A stretch of 64,000 bases of DNA, taken from positions 531,469-595,468 of the forward strand of contig NW_003314285.1 in the NCBI RefSeq assembly GCF_000143415.4, given 5' to 3'. Shown here piece after piece: positions 9,759 to 19,896 of this stretch. Origin of the DNA: Selaginella moellendorffii. Its lineage: Eukaryota; Streptophyta; Lycopodiopsida; Selaginellales; Selaginellaceae. Numbering within the stretch: position 1 is the stretch's first letter; every line of letters begins with the position of its first letter. The notes beneath the pieces are model-generated. The model was not told the DNA's origin. It ran no database searches and saw only the letters and a program-made list of their open reading frames with translations. The translations under genes and the position numbers were made by a program.

Positions 9759-9955
9759 ATGGGTCACTTTTGCAAGCTTCTCCTGCTACGTTGATTCTCC
9801 TCCCTCATATCGCCCAAGCCAGCGCAGCCAACATAGTCATGGGAGACTTGAGTTCCATGCCACGAGGGAATGAATTCAAGCAACTTTAAGTGATGCAAGC
9901 CCAACGTGGATGTTGTTGAGTATCTCTATGCAGAAATTTGCACAAGCGATCTCAT
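9759..9955 (+). pseudogene. NUC-type nuclease pseudogene 2 (5' part only)
   Basis: Begins MGHFCKLLLL and stops after 11 codons at TGA. Deletions remove the segment between NEF and the KQCKPNVDVV-equivalent patch, and similarity ends before the catalytic motif. It resembles pseudogene 1 in extent, so both may descend from one truncated copy that was carried by the block duplication. Confidence 0.8.
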
Positions 9956-10214
9956 ACCAATGCTTCAGAAAATAGAAGTTTACTGTGTATACTAGCGCAT
10001 ATAGATCCTTTTAAAATACTGTAGGGAGTGGCCCCAAAAACTTAAGACACACCCACTAAACTTTCATTTACAATTGCCAATGACTGGTGATGAATTTGTA
10101 ATAGTAATACATTTATTTTATGATATGAAGGGACTAACAATATTAAAATCAAAATGCTCCATAAGTTATTTAATTTTAAAGAGGAATTCTTAAATGATTA
10201 TTGTACTCTTTTTT

Positions 10215-10440
10215 GCAAAATCCTCAGCCTGAGCTGGAGGTTTTTATTTGCAGAAGCCATAGCAACTCCAAAGTGTGTACAAATGCTGGGAAAAATGAGT
10301 GTGTTCATGCAGAAGAGACCTGGATGAGATTTGTCCTTAACTATTCCCATCCTGGTAAGATAGATAAATTTTGTCTTTCTTCCATCTAGTTTCCTATTCC
10401 AAAGGTTGGAATTAAAAGGTGGATTCTAGAATATAAAGGC
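10215..10440. repeat. Orphan germin promoter segment
   Basis: The sequence matches the upstream regions of both germin genes (for example AGCCATAGCAACTCCAAAG and the run around GATAGATAAATTTTGTCTTT), and also the stretch near 4770-4870, but no germin coding sequence adjoins it. It suggests a third, mostly lost, unit of the block. Confidence 0.6.
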
Positions 10441-11132
10441 TTGAACTCTTAGAAAATTGGGTGCTTGAGATGTTCTAAGCTGGGACGCTAGTGGATGCTA
10501 GTGGATGGCATCATATCACTGTCAAATCTTGACTAATAGCTGCGCTTTAAGGCTATTTTGTATTGAATTCTTCTTTTCAATCTTTGGAATGTTCTTCCAA
10601 TATTTTTTTTTTCTTCTGGAGAATAATGGTGCTCTTTGTTCAAGGGGCTGTGGCAATGCATATACAAAGGGCCTTTTGATGCTCTTTACACTATTGCCTT
10701 GTGAGAAGGATGGAGAACTCTGTACAAAGGATATGCCACACTGACACAGATTTGCTTCTCACAGGCAATGTATATGGGCAAAATTCGTTCCAGCTTTCTG
10801 GCTTGGATTTCTCTTTTTTTTCTCTCTCTATCTCCCTTTTTATTCTTTCTTCCATTTTGTTTCAAGGTGATGAAGATAATCCCACAGTGCGAGTGAATCA
10901 TCTAGGATTTGCTGGGTTGCTCCTGATAGTATGATAATAAGAGATTAAGAAAAGAATCTCCATAGTCAGTTAAAAGACGAGACAGGGTTGCCACGTAGAA
11001 TTCCATTCACTTCCTGGGACAATCCTGGCCGTTGATTTAGACTTAGAAGTCGTGACACGAGTGTTGAAATTTTCCACCCTCAATACAAATACCCACCCAA
11101 TATCAAGAGGCCATCATCAACGGTGTTTCGCA

Positions 11133-11729
11133 ATGGCTCACTTGTGCAAGCTTCTTCTGCTACCGTTGATTCTCTTCCCTCATATCGCCCAGGCCATCAC
11201 ACAGCGTCCAGCCAGCGTAATCATGGGAGGGGAGTGGGTGAATTCCATGCCGCGAGGGAATGAATTCAGGCCGGGAGTAGTGCAGCCCGTCAAGGAGGTC
11301 AACTTTAAGCAATGCAAGCCCAACGTGGATGTTGTTGAGTATCTCTATGCAGAAATTCGCAGGAGCGATCTGGGCAGAGGTACAAATACGAATCCGGCAA
11401 TGCGAGACTGGGTAGCCCAGATTGGTATCAAGGCGGCGAACGGGAAGAAGGGCGATCAAGCTGGTCACATTATCGGGAAGAACCAGGGAGGATTGGGAAC
11501 TGTGAAGTGGAACATTTTCCCACAGAATGGCAACTTCAATATGGGGGCTTATGCACAGAGTGTGGAGCGATTGGTGAGTGACGCCACCAAAACGAATGGT
11601 TTGGTGAAGATGTGGTTCCAGTTTGTGTATGGTGATCGGAACAACACTTGCCGCCCGTCCAGCTTTAAGTACTATCTGGTTGCCAACAACGTTACAATCA
11701 GTAATGCTTTGGCCAATCCAGTTCCTTGA
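11133..11729 (+). CDS. Secreted His-Me (NUC-type) endonuclease, copy 2
   Basis: A 198-residue intact paralogue of 5977-6573 with the same signal peptide (MAHLCKLLLLPLILFP), the same catalytic block GDQAGHIIGKNQGG (H112) and WNIFPQNGNFN, and both cysteines (C61, C172). Differences are scattered single residues, none in the active site. The upstream ATG at 11052 in the same frame is not used here because it lies before the signal peptide and is not conserved in copy 1. A polyadenylation-like AATAAA follows the stop by about 20 bp. Expected to be an extracellular nuclease; whether it serves nutrient recycling, defence or self-DNA clearance cannot be told from sequence. Confidence 0.85.
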   Translation: MAHLCKLLLLPLILFPHIAQAITQRPASVIMGGEWVNSMPRGNEFRPGVVQPVKEVNFKQCKPNVDVVEYLYAEIRRSDLGRGTNTNPAMRDWVAQIGIKAANGKKGDQAGHIIGKNQGGLGTVKWNIFPQNGNFNMGAYAQSVERLVSDATKTNGLVKMWFQFVYGDRNNTCRPSSFKYYLVANNVTISNALANPVP

Positions 11730-11890
11730 AGCTAGGATGAGCCGTAAATAAAACGGCTAGTTCCAAGAACTAGCCCAATAAAAGTACTAAATCCGTGTAC
11801 TCGTGTCTCGCTATACAAATGCCACCGGCTAACCATCTTTCTGCAGCTCCCCTTTCAGCACATACTCAAGTTATCAGATTTGCTACCATG

Positions 11891-12142
11891 GAAGACCTTA
11901 AGAGTGAAAATCAGTATTGCAGTCTTGAGAATTATGTGCAGAGGATGTTCTCATCAATGAACATGCATAGTTCCGCTTCCTCTTGATCTAGCAAAGAGGT
12001 GACATCTTCTGGCACTCTAGCTGCTACCAATTCTTCAAAAACTTTGCTGCACTTGCAGCCACGCTTGGTTTCTGTGCACGGCACTCTCAAGTGAAAACCG
12101 TGGACAAGCTCGAGGTACGAGCTCACGAGTTCGTTTTGTAGT
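11891..12142. repeat. Duplicated non-genic module (copy 2 of 2)
   Basis: It matches 5539-5755, including the carrier-derived tail. It lies between nuclease copy 2 and nuclease pseudogene 3, in the same position relative to pseudogene 3 as copy 1 has to nuclease copy 1. Confidence 0.6.
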
Positions 12143-12351
12143 GCATCATGGTAGGCAGAAAGGATAAGTTTTTCCTACCAACGCCTTTTAGAAGAGACGG
12201 CTTAGGGTTGTTAACGTTTGCTTCTAACGTGGCACAACGTGGCCGTCGATTCAGACTTAAAGTTGTTCAAACCCGTGAGTGTTGAAAATCTGTACCCGGT
12301 TTCTCAATATAAATATCCAGCCAAGAGCAAGAGCAAGAGCAAGATATAAAG

Positions 12352-12850
12352 GGTCACTTATGCAAGATTCTCCTGCTACCATTGACTCTCCTTCCTCATG
12401 GGAGAGTCGCAGCCTGTCAAGGAGGTCAACTTTAAGCGATGCAAGCCCAATGTGGATGTCGTTGAGTATCTCTATGCAGAAATTCACAGGAGCGATCTGG
12501 GCAGAGGCACAAACACGAATCTGGCAATGCGAGACTGAGTAGCCGAGATTGCTATTAAGGCGGCCAATGAGAAGAAGGGCGATCAAGCTGGTCACATTAT
12601 CGGAAAGAACCAGGGAGGACTGGGAACTGTCAAGTGGAACATCTTCCCACAGAATGGCAACTTCAACATGGGGGCTTATGCACAGAATGTGGAGCAATTC
12701 GTGAGTCCAAGACTAATGGTGTGGTAAAGATGTGGTTCCGGTTTGTGTATGGTGATCCGAACAACCCTTGCCGCCCCTCCAGCTTTAACTACTATCTGGT
12801 TGCCAATGACATTACAATCAGTAATGCTTTGCCCAATCCAGTTCCTTGTC
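12352..12850 (+). pseudogene. NUC-type nuclease pseudogene 3 (near full length)
   Basis: It aligns with most of the nuclease, including the catalytic block. It is dead for three visible reasons: the signal-peptide region is partly deleted and frameshifted, a TGG codon after CGAGAC (near 12536) is now TGA, and a short deletion near 12703 shifts the frame in the region after VERLV. It is closest to copy 1 in its 3' flank. Confidence 0.85.
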
Positions 12851-13212
12851 TAGAGAGAAGATAATGCAGGGCTACTTCTCAAGAGTCGTAAATAAAACAG
12901 CTAGTACTACGCTCCTACTAGCCCAATAAGTCAATACAAGCCACTTAATTAAATTAGAACCAAGACTCTTGTCTAGTTGTACAAATGTCCCTAGCTTGTG
13001 TGTCTTGACCAGCTCCTTGGAATTCACAAAAATAGAAGTTTATTGTTGCATAGTAGGACAACTAAACTAATTATTCCATGTGAGCAATTAGTTATTCCTT
13101 TGTCTATGGATGCTCCACAAGGAGGAGCAATAAGGATAAAAATATACTTTATTCAAGGGTATATTATATTTTAAGTAGCCATTAATTAATGAAAATTAAA
13201 TCTTTACCATTT

Positions 13213-13228
13213 GCTCTAATACCATATG
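13213..13228 (-). mobile_element. Remnant LTR/primer-binding-site junction
   Basis: GCTCTAATACCA is the reverse complement of an initiator-Met tRNA primer site with one mismatch. Two bases later TGTAACATACC begins, which fits the start of an LTR on the opposite side. This is the layout of a 5' LTR of a minus-strand element. The rest is too decayed to bound. Confidence 0.4.
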
Positions 13229-13719
13229 TAACATACCTTATCTTTCTTCCCTTAAACCAATTGGAAAAAGGGTAATTATTTGATAAAAGAGCCTTTAGTG
13301 CCTATTTTATTTCCATTTATCTCTTAAGGTTCCAAGAATCCACAGTGATAATATGTCCAAATTCTATCTCATAATCAGATGCACTACAATAATTTATGGG
13401 TATAGTGGTTGAATAAGTAAATACCCAAATTTGTTGTAGTTAACAACGATTGGATGGTTTAGTGTTGCAATATAACTTCATATGAGCATAGATTTAATAA
13501 GATCAATTTGGTGAACGCTAAGTTTTGAAATCAAATAGATGAGTTGATCAGGATTTCTATTGAGGGTCCATCTATAGACACCTTTAATTTTGATGCTGTA
13601 GTTCAAACATGAAAAAATAGACTAACATATTAATATATTGACATATTTACACTAATTGATGTTTTAACCTTCCTTTTATATTAGCTATTTTAAGGATATT
13701 TTCGAAACTAAATTCTCAC

Positions 13720-14226
13720 TAAAGGCATATGGAAAGAAGTGAAAGACTATATGAAGGTAGCACAATTGGCTTATTACAACTTTCAAGCTGACTACCACAT
13801 CAAAGTTGTCATTAGCTAGAAAGCTAAACACTAGTGATAGCCAAGAAAACATTTTATGCAGCTAAGGTTGTTTCATGAATTTACAGGTCCAAGACTTCTA
13901 CAATGCATATGGGATATGCTAAAGGATTTGTTTATATACCAAGAGTTACAAGTTTAACATATACCATACACCATCCTTATCTTGGAAAATGACCTTCTTT
14001 CAATAGGAATTCTTTTATGGAAATGAACATTGTTTTTGTAAAGCTTTACAATAAAACCACCAAGATAAATTGGTAGCTCCAACTATAGGAGATTCCATCA
14101 ACTTAATATATGAAAAGAATGGCAAATGGTGGAGTGAGTTGCACAACTAGACAATATCATTAGGCTTAGACTTGGAACTTATTGTATAGGACTCCTTGAT
14201 GTTTACTCCATATAAATAGCTTATTA
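13720..14226. repeat. Repeat shared with 7118-7538
   Basis: Diverged copy of the stretch downstream of nuclease copy 1 (shared words include GTAGCACAATT, GGAGATTCCATCAAC and GGCAAATGGT). It extends the duplicated block beyond the last nuclease copy. Confidence 0.5.
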
Positions 14227-15226
14227 CCATTCTGGTGCCCATAGGCTTAAGGTAGAATAAAGGCATCATTATAAACTATACATCCCATGGGAAAACCAAC
14301 TATGCAAACAATGCACTCTAGGATAGGTGGAGGATGTTTTCCACCCCCTTTACCAAGGCCATTGTTACCAACATCTACATATGGCATTTCCTTGGTATGA
14401 GTAGGATCAAGTCTTCCTGTAAGACCAAGTCTCCCTACTTTAAGATTGCAATAGATAACATAAACGAAAAGAATAAAGGAATTAGCAAGGGAGTGCAATA
14501 CACCCATGTAAATAGGGTCTCATGCTTCTTAGATGGGAATCTATATATAATGTGTATGTGTTTATATTATGAATTTTTGTAAGTTATAGCACTTGTTTTC
14601 CTATTCTTCTACTTAGTTCTTCCCAGCAAAGTCGGGGAACTACACTGAAAATCTAGATATAAAATTGTTAAGTCTAAAGATTTTACTAGAGCTTACAACA
14701 TGAATAGTCCATGTTTTTAAAACCTTTAAGACTCTTTGAAAAGCTTTTAATATTCACTTTCTTCAACTTGGAGTATTATCAAATACACAAAACAGAGAAA
14801 AATTAAAATTGCAACTTTGATTTATTTATCTCCATATCTATGTATGTCCAAGATCTTTATCTGTTGGAAATGAAATGTATAAAAATTATTATGCCACTTT
14901 TTTCCCACATATGTTTAAATGCTTAAAAGCTAGTTTAGAAGGTGTACATGCTTGGATGTATAAGAAAATCAAGAAAGATTTAAAAACATATAACTAAAAT
15001 AATTTCATGGTGAAGAACAATATTCCATTATATCAATAAGTGCTATGGGATATTTAGGCTACTCTATAATGTAATGTGAGAGTCATAGTTTCTTTTTTAT
15101 GTTATTATATTACCATTTTTAAAAAGAAAAAGAAAATGGTATTGATTGTAGGTATTGTTCTAGCCATAAGATTTATTATGTTTATAATGTCTTACTTTTG
15201 TAGAAATTTAGTTCATTATGAGTAAA

Positions 15227-16066
15227 NNNNNNNNNNNNNNNNNNNNNNNNNNNNNNNNNNNNNNNNNNNNNNNNNNNNNNNNNNNNNNNNNNNNNNNNNN
15301 NNNNNNNNNNNNNNNNNNNNNNNNNNNNNNNNNNNNNNNNNNNNNNNNNNNNNNNNNNNNNNNNNNNNNNNNNNNNNNNNNNNNNNNNNNNNNNNNNNNN
15401 NNNNNNNNNNNNNNNNNNNNNNNNNNNNNNNNNNNNNNNNNNNNNNNNNNNNNNNNNNNNNNNNNNNNNNNNNNNNNNNNNNNNNNNNNNNNNNNNNNNN
15501 NNNNNNNNNNNNNNNNNNNNNNNNNNNNNNNNNNNNNNNNNNNNNNNNNNNNNNNNNNNNNNNNNNNNNNNNNNNNNNNNNNNNNNNNNNNNNNNNNNNN
15601 NNNNNNNNNNNNNNNNNNNNNNNNNNNNNNNNNNNNNNNNNNNNNNNNNNNNNNNNNNNNNNNNNNNNNNNNNNNNNNNNNNNNNNNNNNNNNNNNNNNN
15701 NNNNNNNNNNNNNNNNNNNNNNNNNNNNNNNNNNNNNNNNNNNNNNNNNNNNNNNNNNNNNNNNNNNNNNNNNNNNNNNNNNNNNNNNNNNNNNNNNNNN
15801 NNNNNNNNNNNNNNNNNNNNNNNNNNNNNNNNNNNNNNNNNNNNNNNNNNNNNNNNNNNNNNNNNNNNNNNNNNNNNNNNNNNNNNNNNNNNNNNNNNNN
15901 NNNNNNNNNNNNNNNNNNNNNNNNNNNNNNNNNNNNNNNNNNNNNNNNNNNNNNNNNNNNNNNNNNNNNNNNNNNNNNNNNNNNNNNNNNNNNNNNNNNN
16001 NNNNNNNNNNNNNNNNNNNNNNNNNNNNNNNNNNNNNNNNNNNNNNNNNNNNNNNNNNNNNNNNNN
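15227..16066. other. Assembly gap (840 N)
   Basis: 840 unresolved bases. Any open frame reported across it is meaningless. The flanks are AT-rich repeat-like DNA. Confidence 0.99.
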
Positions 16067-17150
16067 CTATTTACAATTGTCACTGTATTTCTTTCTTATT
16101 TTTTGTCAATGGAGCCACACCATAACTCTACCAAGTTAACTAAAACTCCCTCCCACACAAAGTTACCCAACTCTTCATATCCACCCAATGAATAGAGGAG
16201 AACAGAAGGAGCTCACCACTAAAGTGCTAGTGGCTCTTGAGAAGGCACAAGTAGATGATTAGAAAATTTTCATGTATAGTAGATCATTGAATATACCTCT
16301 ATCATTTAGATATTCTAGTTTTATTTGGAATATGCGACATATAAATATATTATATATTTTATAAATGTTCTAGAATTTAATAATACTGAAAACTATAATG
16401 TTTTTCTTAGTAAAAAGTATATTCTTCTTGCATACTCAATAAATATTTAATTAAGTCAAACTTTGACTGTCTTACTTGTGCTTCATGAGTAGGAACAATT
16501 ATTAATATATTGACATTTATTTATCTTTTTATGTTATATGCATAGGTTTAAGCTATGAATATCATTACTTGGATTTTCTAAATTTCACCAAATCCCATTA
16601 GATTTATTATTCAATGTAGCATAATAATTTCTTTGATGAGTTGTACCTTGTTCACTAGGTAATGATGAAGAGGAAAGGTATCATTCTAGCTAACAAGTCT
16701 AGAATGTGTATGGACAAAGAAGATGTAAGTGCTAGCAAAGAAGATATAACTAAGAAAAGAACATAAAGAAAAATTAAGATGCAATCATACTCTTTATTTA
16801 AAGTTGCTATTTTGGCATTGGCGTCACATATTCCATTTTTAGAATATCCATTTTTACTTATGGTGGATGCTCCCAATTGGACGGACTTAATCTGTGACAC
16901 TCCAAAAGAACAGTGAAGCAGTGGCAAAAACGGTGGCACCTCTTGAATTCTAAATTCATAGCTTTGGAAATTTTAGGTTTAAGGAGACCAAATTTATTGA
17001 GCAAGATCCTACAGTTCTTTACAATTCTTTACAGACCTTGGATATTGAAATATGAAGCCAGGTATGATGAATTTGTAACCACTTTTCTTCTTCTTTTGTA
17101 CACTAATTCGATGTTGTTTGTTGTAGATTTTCTATCGTTATAGAATTGAA
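16067..17150. other. AT-rich region, nothing recognised
   Basis: Short open frames only; no protein family, RNA gene or clear repeat end is visible. Confidence 0.5.
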
Positions 17151-17159
17151 AGGCAGAGA

Positions 17160-17235
17160 GTTTATGGTTGCTATGGCGTGCAATTTGTAAAAGGGTGGAT
17201 TTTACAACAATGGATTTCACTCACACCACGTGTAT
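17160..17235 (+). repeat. Left arm of an inverted repeat
   Basis: The core CTATGGCGTGCAATTTGTAA and the following bases recur inverted at about 18165-18240. Both arms can be read as YGVQFVKG on their outward strand. The arms lie about 1 kb apart and enclose a small minus-strand open frame. Confidence 0.55.
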
Positions 17236-17581
17236 GCCTGTTATTGGTCCATGTGTATTATGAGTGTGAAAAAAACACAAGCATAGAATACTTTACGAAT
17301 ATCCAATCCTTATGCCCCGGATGGGGCATCATGCCCATAGCAATGACCCATGCTATGTATGGCCCATAGACCCATTTATCCCATGCATTCGAGCAAGTTG
17401 TTAATGTTGCAAACCAAATGGACAATCGACTAAATTGCATACTATACTACCTTATTTAGAGCACTATGTTCTCACATCTTGCTCTTGGCGCTCATGGCAA
17501 AAGAATTAAATTATCCTTTTTTGGCACACCTTTTTTAACATAGTGTCATAGCAAACGTAAGTGAACTCCATCTAACTCCAT

Positions 17582-17890
17582 CTAGAATTTGGGAGTGTGG
17601 CAGCCTTGATCGTCATCGACAGCCATCGCTGTGTCCTCCCCACATTGCCGACTGCCGCTGTGCTGCTCGCAATCATTGATGCTCCCATTGTTACCCGCCA
17701 CAGCATCTAGGCAATCGTTGAATCCTCTTGCTTCCTCCTTCTTGCACTGTGATTCTTGAGGATGGAGGTCGCCAAGCTGGAGCTGCTGGGGACGAGCTGG
17801 ATGGCAAGGCAGGGGAGAAGGCGATGACGAGTGATGGAATTGCTCCAGAACACTGGAATCTGGAGCCGTGATCGCAGCCATTGCTATCAA
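17582..17890 (-). CDS. Hypothetical small protein
   Basis: A 102-codon frame, rich in Ser, Pro, Gln, Asp and Cys, with no family I recognise. A good TATA box (TATATATAG on the minus strand, near 18032-18040) lies about 150 bp upstream, which is the main reason to list it. It sits inside the inverted repeat at 17160/18165. It could equally be chance; a second overlapping frame (17691-17921) is also open. Confidence 0.25.
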   Translation of the reverse strand: MIAMAAITAPDSSVLEQFHHSSSPSPLPCHPARPQQLQLGDLHPQESQCKKEEARGFNDCLDAVAGNNGSINDCEQHSGSRQCGEDTAMAVDDDQGCHTPKF

Positions 17891-18164
17891 TCCCTAGCAG
17901 CACCGCAGCTCTCCATACCACCCAAAATATCCCCTACACCATAGCCAATAACAGATTGTACAGAGCATAGAATAACAGAGCACTAAAGTGCAAGGAAGCG
18001 TGATGAATCCAAACTTGATGATATGTGGCATCTATATATAGCCCATTGTTCATATTATGGGGACATCATTGACGCATTAAGCAAGCATCCATGGGGTATC
18101 CATGAGGCATCCAGATGACATTTAATGCTAAACCAATAGAAAACTGCCACATGGACATTGTATT

Positions 18165-18240
18165 GTGAGTGAAATCTGCCGCTGTAACACTCACCCTTTT
18201 ACGAATTGCACGCCATAGTTGCGGTATTCTTGCAGTGGTC
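18165..18240 (-). repeat. Right arm of an inverted repeat
   Basis: Reverse complement of the left arm at about 17160-17235, with scattered substitutions (CTATGGCGTGCAATTCGTAA read on the minus strand). Confidence 0.55.
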
Positions 18241-18576
18241 TGGGTGGGATGAAATCCTAAAATTTTGTGTTGTATAGCTGTTTTACAGTTTTGGAGCTGA
18301 AGTGTTTGCTCGAAATTTCCCAGTGAGGAGCGCACTGGCGAGCAGCAGCTTTGTGCACTGGCGCTCTCACGTTATCATCACTGCAGCCACTGATATGAAC
18401 GTGAGTGGCCGGTCAATCGATCAGATGCCATAGCTGAGCGCCAATGCCATACCATTTTAGGGGTTCTTCCTCCTCCAAGTTGTCCAGATAACCGGCTGAG
18501 TAAATCCCAGGCTGTTGACTGGGAATCCACAGCAGCGTGGCAGTCACTGCCTTCCTGATATTCTCGAGTTTTCCTA

Positions 18577-19518
18577 ACAAGTGGTACCATGAGACGGTGC
18601 TCAAGCCGGGACAGCCTCCACTTCCACCGGGATCTTTGGCAACGTGGCTGCTTTTCTCAGAGGCTTCAAGTCTGGAAGACCGACTACATTGCAAAGTTGA
18701 GTGACCTTGTACTTTCTTTCGCTTGTTTAAATGTCGCTTTTTCTTGGTTTCAGGTGCAATCGAGTGGGTTTTACAAGGCGCGCGTTTCTGTTCTGGCAGC
18801 ATACAAATTTGTAAAGACAGCTTTGAGACAGGATGGGAGAGCACTGTTACGCTCCTGGGACGAAATTTGTTTGCGGGTTAACTGGAAAGAGCCACTTGAA
18901 GCTCCAAGCCCACTGTGAACAATCCCAAAGCTCTCAAGCAGTATGTGCCCCTCATCGTCAACAACATAAAAGCGTGCCTTGCAAGGTGGTCTATGCAGGA
19001 TAAGATTGTTCTTCTTACCGAGATGAGAAGGGTAAGCAGTTGTCTTAGTTTTCTTGTTGACACTGGTTTTTTCTGATATGACAGTTCACGTTTCTAACTG
19101 TCCTCTACATTTTATATGGGAAAGACTCCAGTCTCGACATGGAAGAGACTCTCCTTGTACTACATTGTCAACCAAGGCATTCAGGCTCTCCCCATCAACT
19201 TCCTCGGCACTGCATACAACAAACCCATATGCGTTGTACATCATAGCTTTGTGACGTTTTCCCATTTTTCAGGCCGAGGCAAAAGCTCATCAAGCTTATC
19301 CAGGACGTGATCAACCAGCGCTTCTGGAAAGCCACGGAAACAAGCATTCTTTCCTTGCTCATGGATCAGCTGGATGACAAGAAAGAGGCGCTGGAAGACG
19401 CTCATATCATAGACATGCTCAACATCTACATGAACGCTGGTCACGACTCAACGGCTCATGTCATCATGTGGCTGGTGATTTCCTAAGGCAAAATCCTGAT
19501 GTGTTTGAGAAAGTGAAG
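18577..19518 (+). pseudogene. Cytochrome P450 pseudogene, CYP88 (ent-kaurenoic acid oxidase)-like
   Basis: Patches in different frames follow the order of a CYP88-type P450. Near 18577 WYHE and PPLPPGS, then FLRGFKSG; near 18830 GWESTVTLLGRNLFAG followed by a stop; near 18917 VNNPKALKQYVPLIVNN and LLTEMRR; a spliced-looking piece at 19080 (FTFLTVLYILYG, then YYIVNQGIQALPINFLG after a frameshift); and from about 19275 the I-helix region IIDMLNIYMNAGHDSTAHVIMW. The family oxidises ent-kaurenoic acid in gibberellin synthesis. The heme-binding half is missing and at least four frame breaks are present, so no product is expected. The exact subfamily is inferred from these motifs. Confidence 0.75.
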
Positions 19519-19896
19519 GTAAACCTTGACTTTAGCAATGTTGTCTTGCTCAGCCTAAAGAAGAAAGATTGTATGAAGGAAAGTTTGTATGAAACTGCAA
19601 TTTCAGAAGGGGAAATGCTCAACCTTTTATACATCAGAAGGATGCGCTACCTATCTAGTTCATCCTTAAATAGTAAGGAAATTACTATATTATATTGAAT
19701 AATAGATTTAAATATGCCAATGGGGATTTAGTCAAATAACATTCATAGTCCAAACCATATAACATCCAAAAAACTAGCTCTCAAAAAAGTCATGAAGAAC
19801 ATGCAAGATGGTCAAAATTTGACTTAACTTTGAGTATTCAAGAAGAAAATGCTATTTTTTGAAATAATTTTTAATGTTACTAATTTCTAGAACATT

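Larger units (their letters stand above)
12851..15226. other. AT-rich intergenic region, no gene seen
   Basis: It holds the nuclease 3' flank, a decayed LTR junction at 13213 and the repeat at 13720-14226. Open frames are short and show no recognised motif. Confidence 0.5.

Noticed and set aside
11052-11132. N-terminal extension of nuclease copy 2
   Set aside because: It precedes the signal peptide and is not conserved in the paralogue at 5977.
15208-16195. Open frames of about 300 codons on both strands
   Set aside because: They cross the 840-bp N gap and contain no real sequence.
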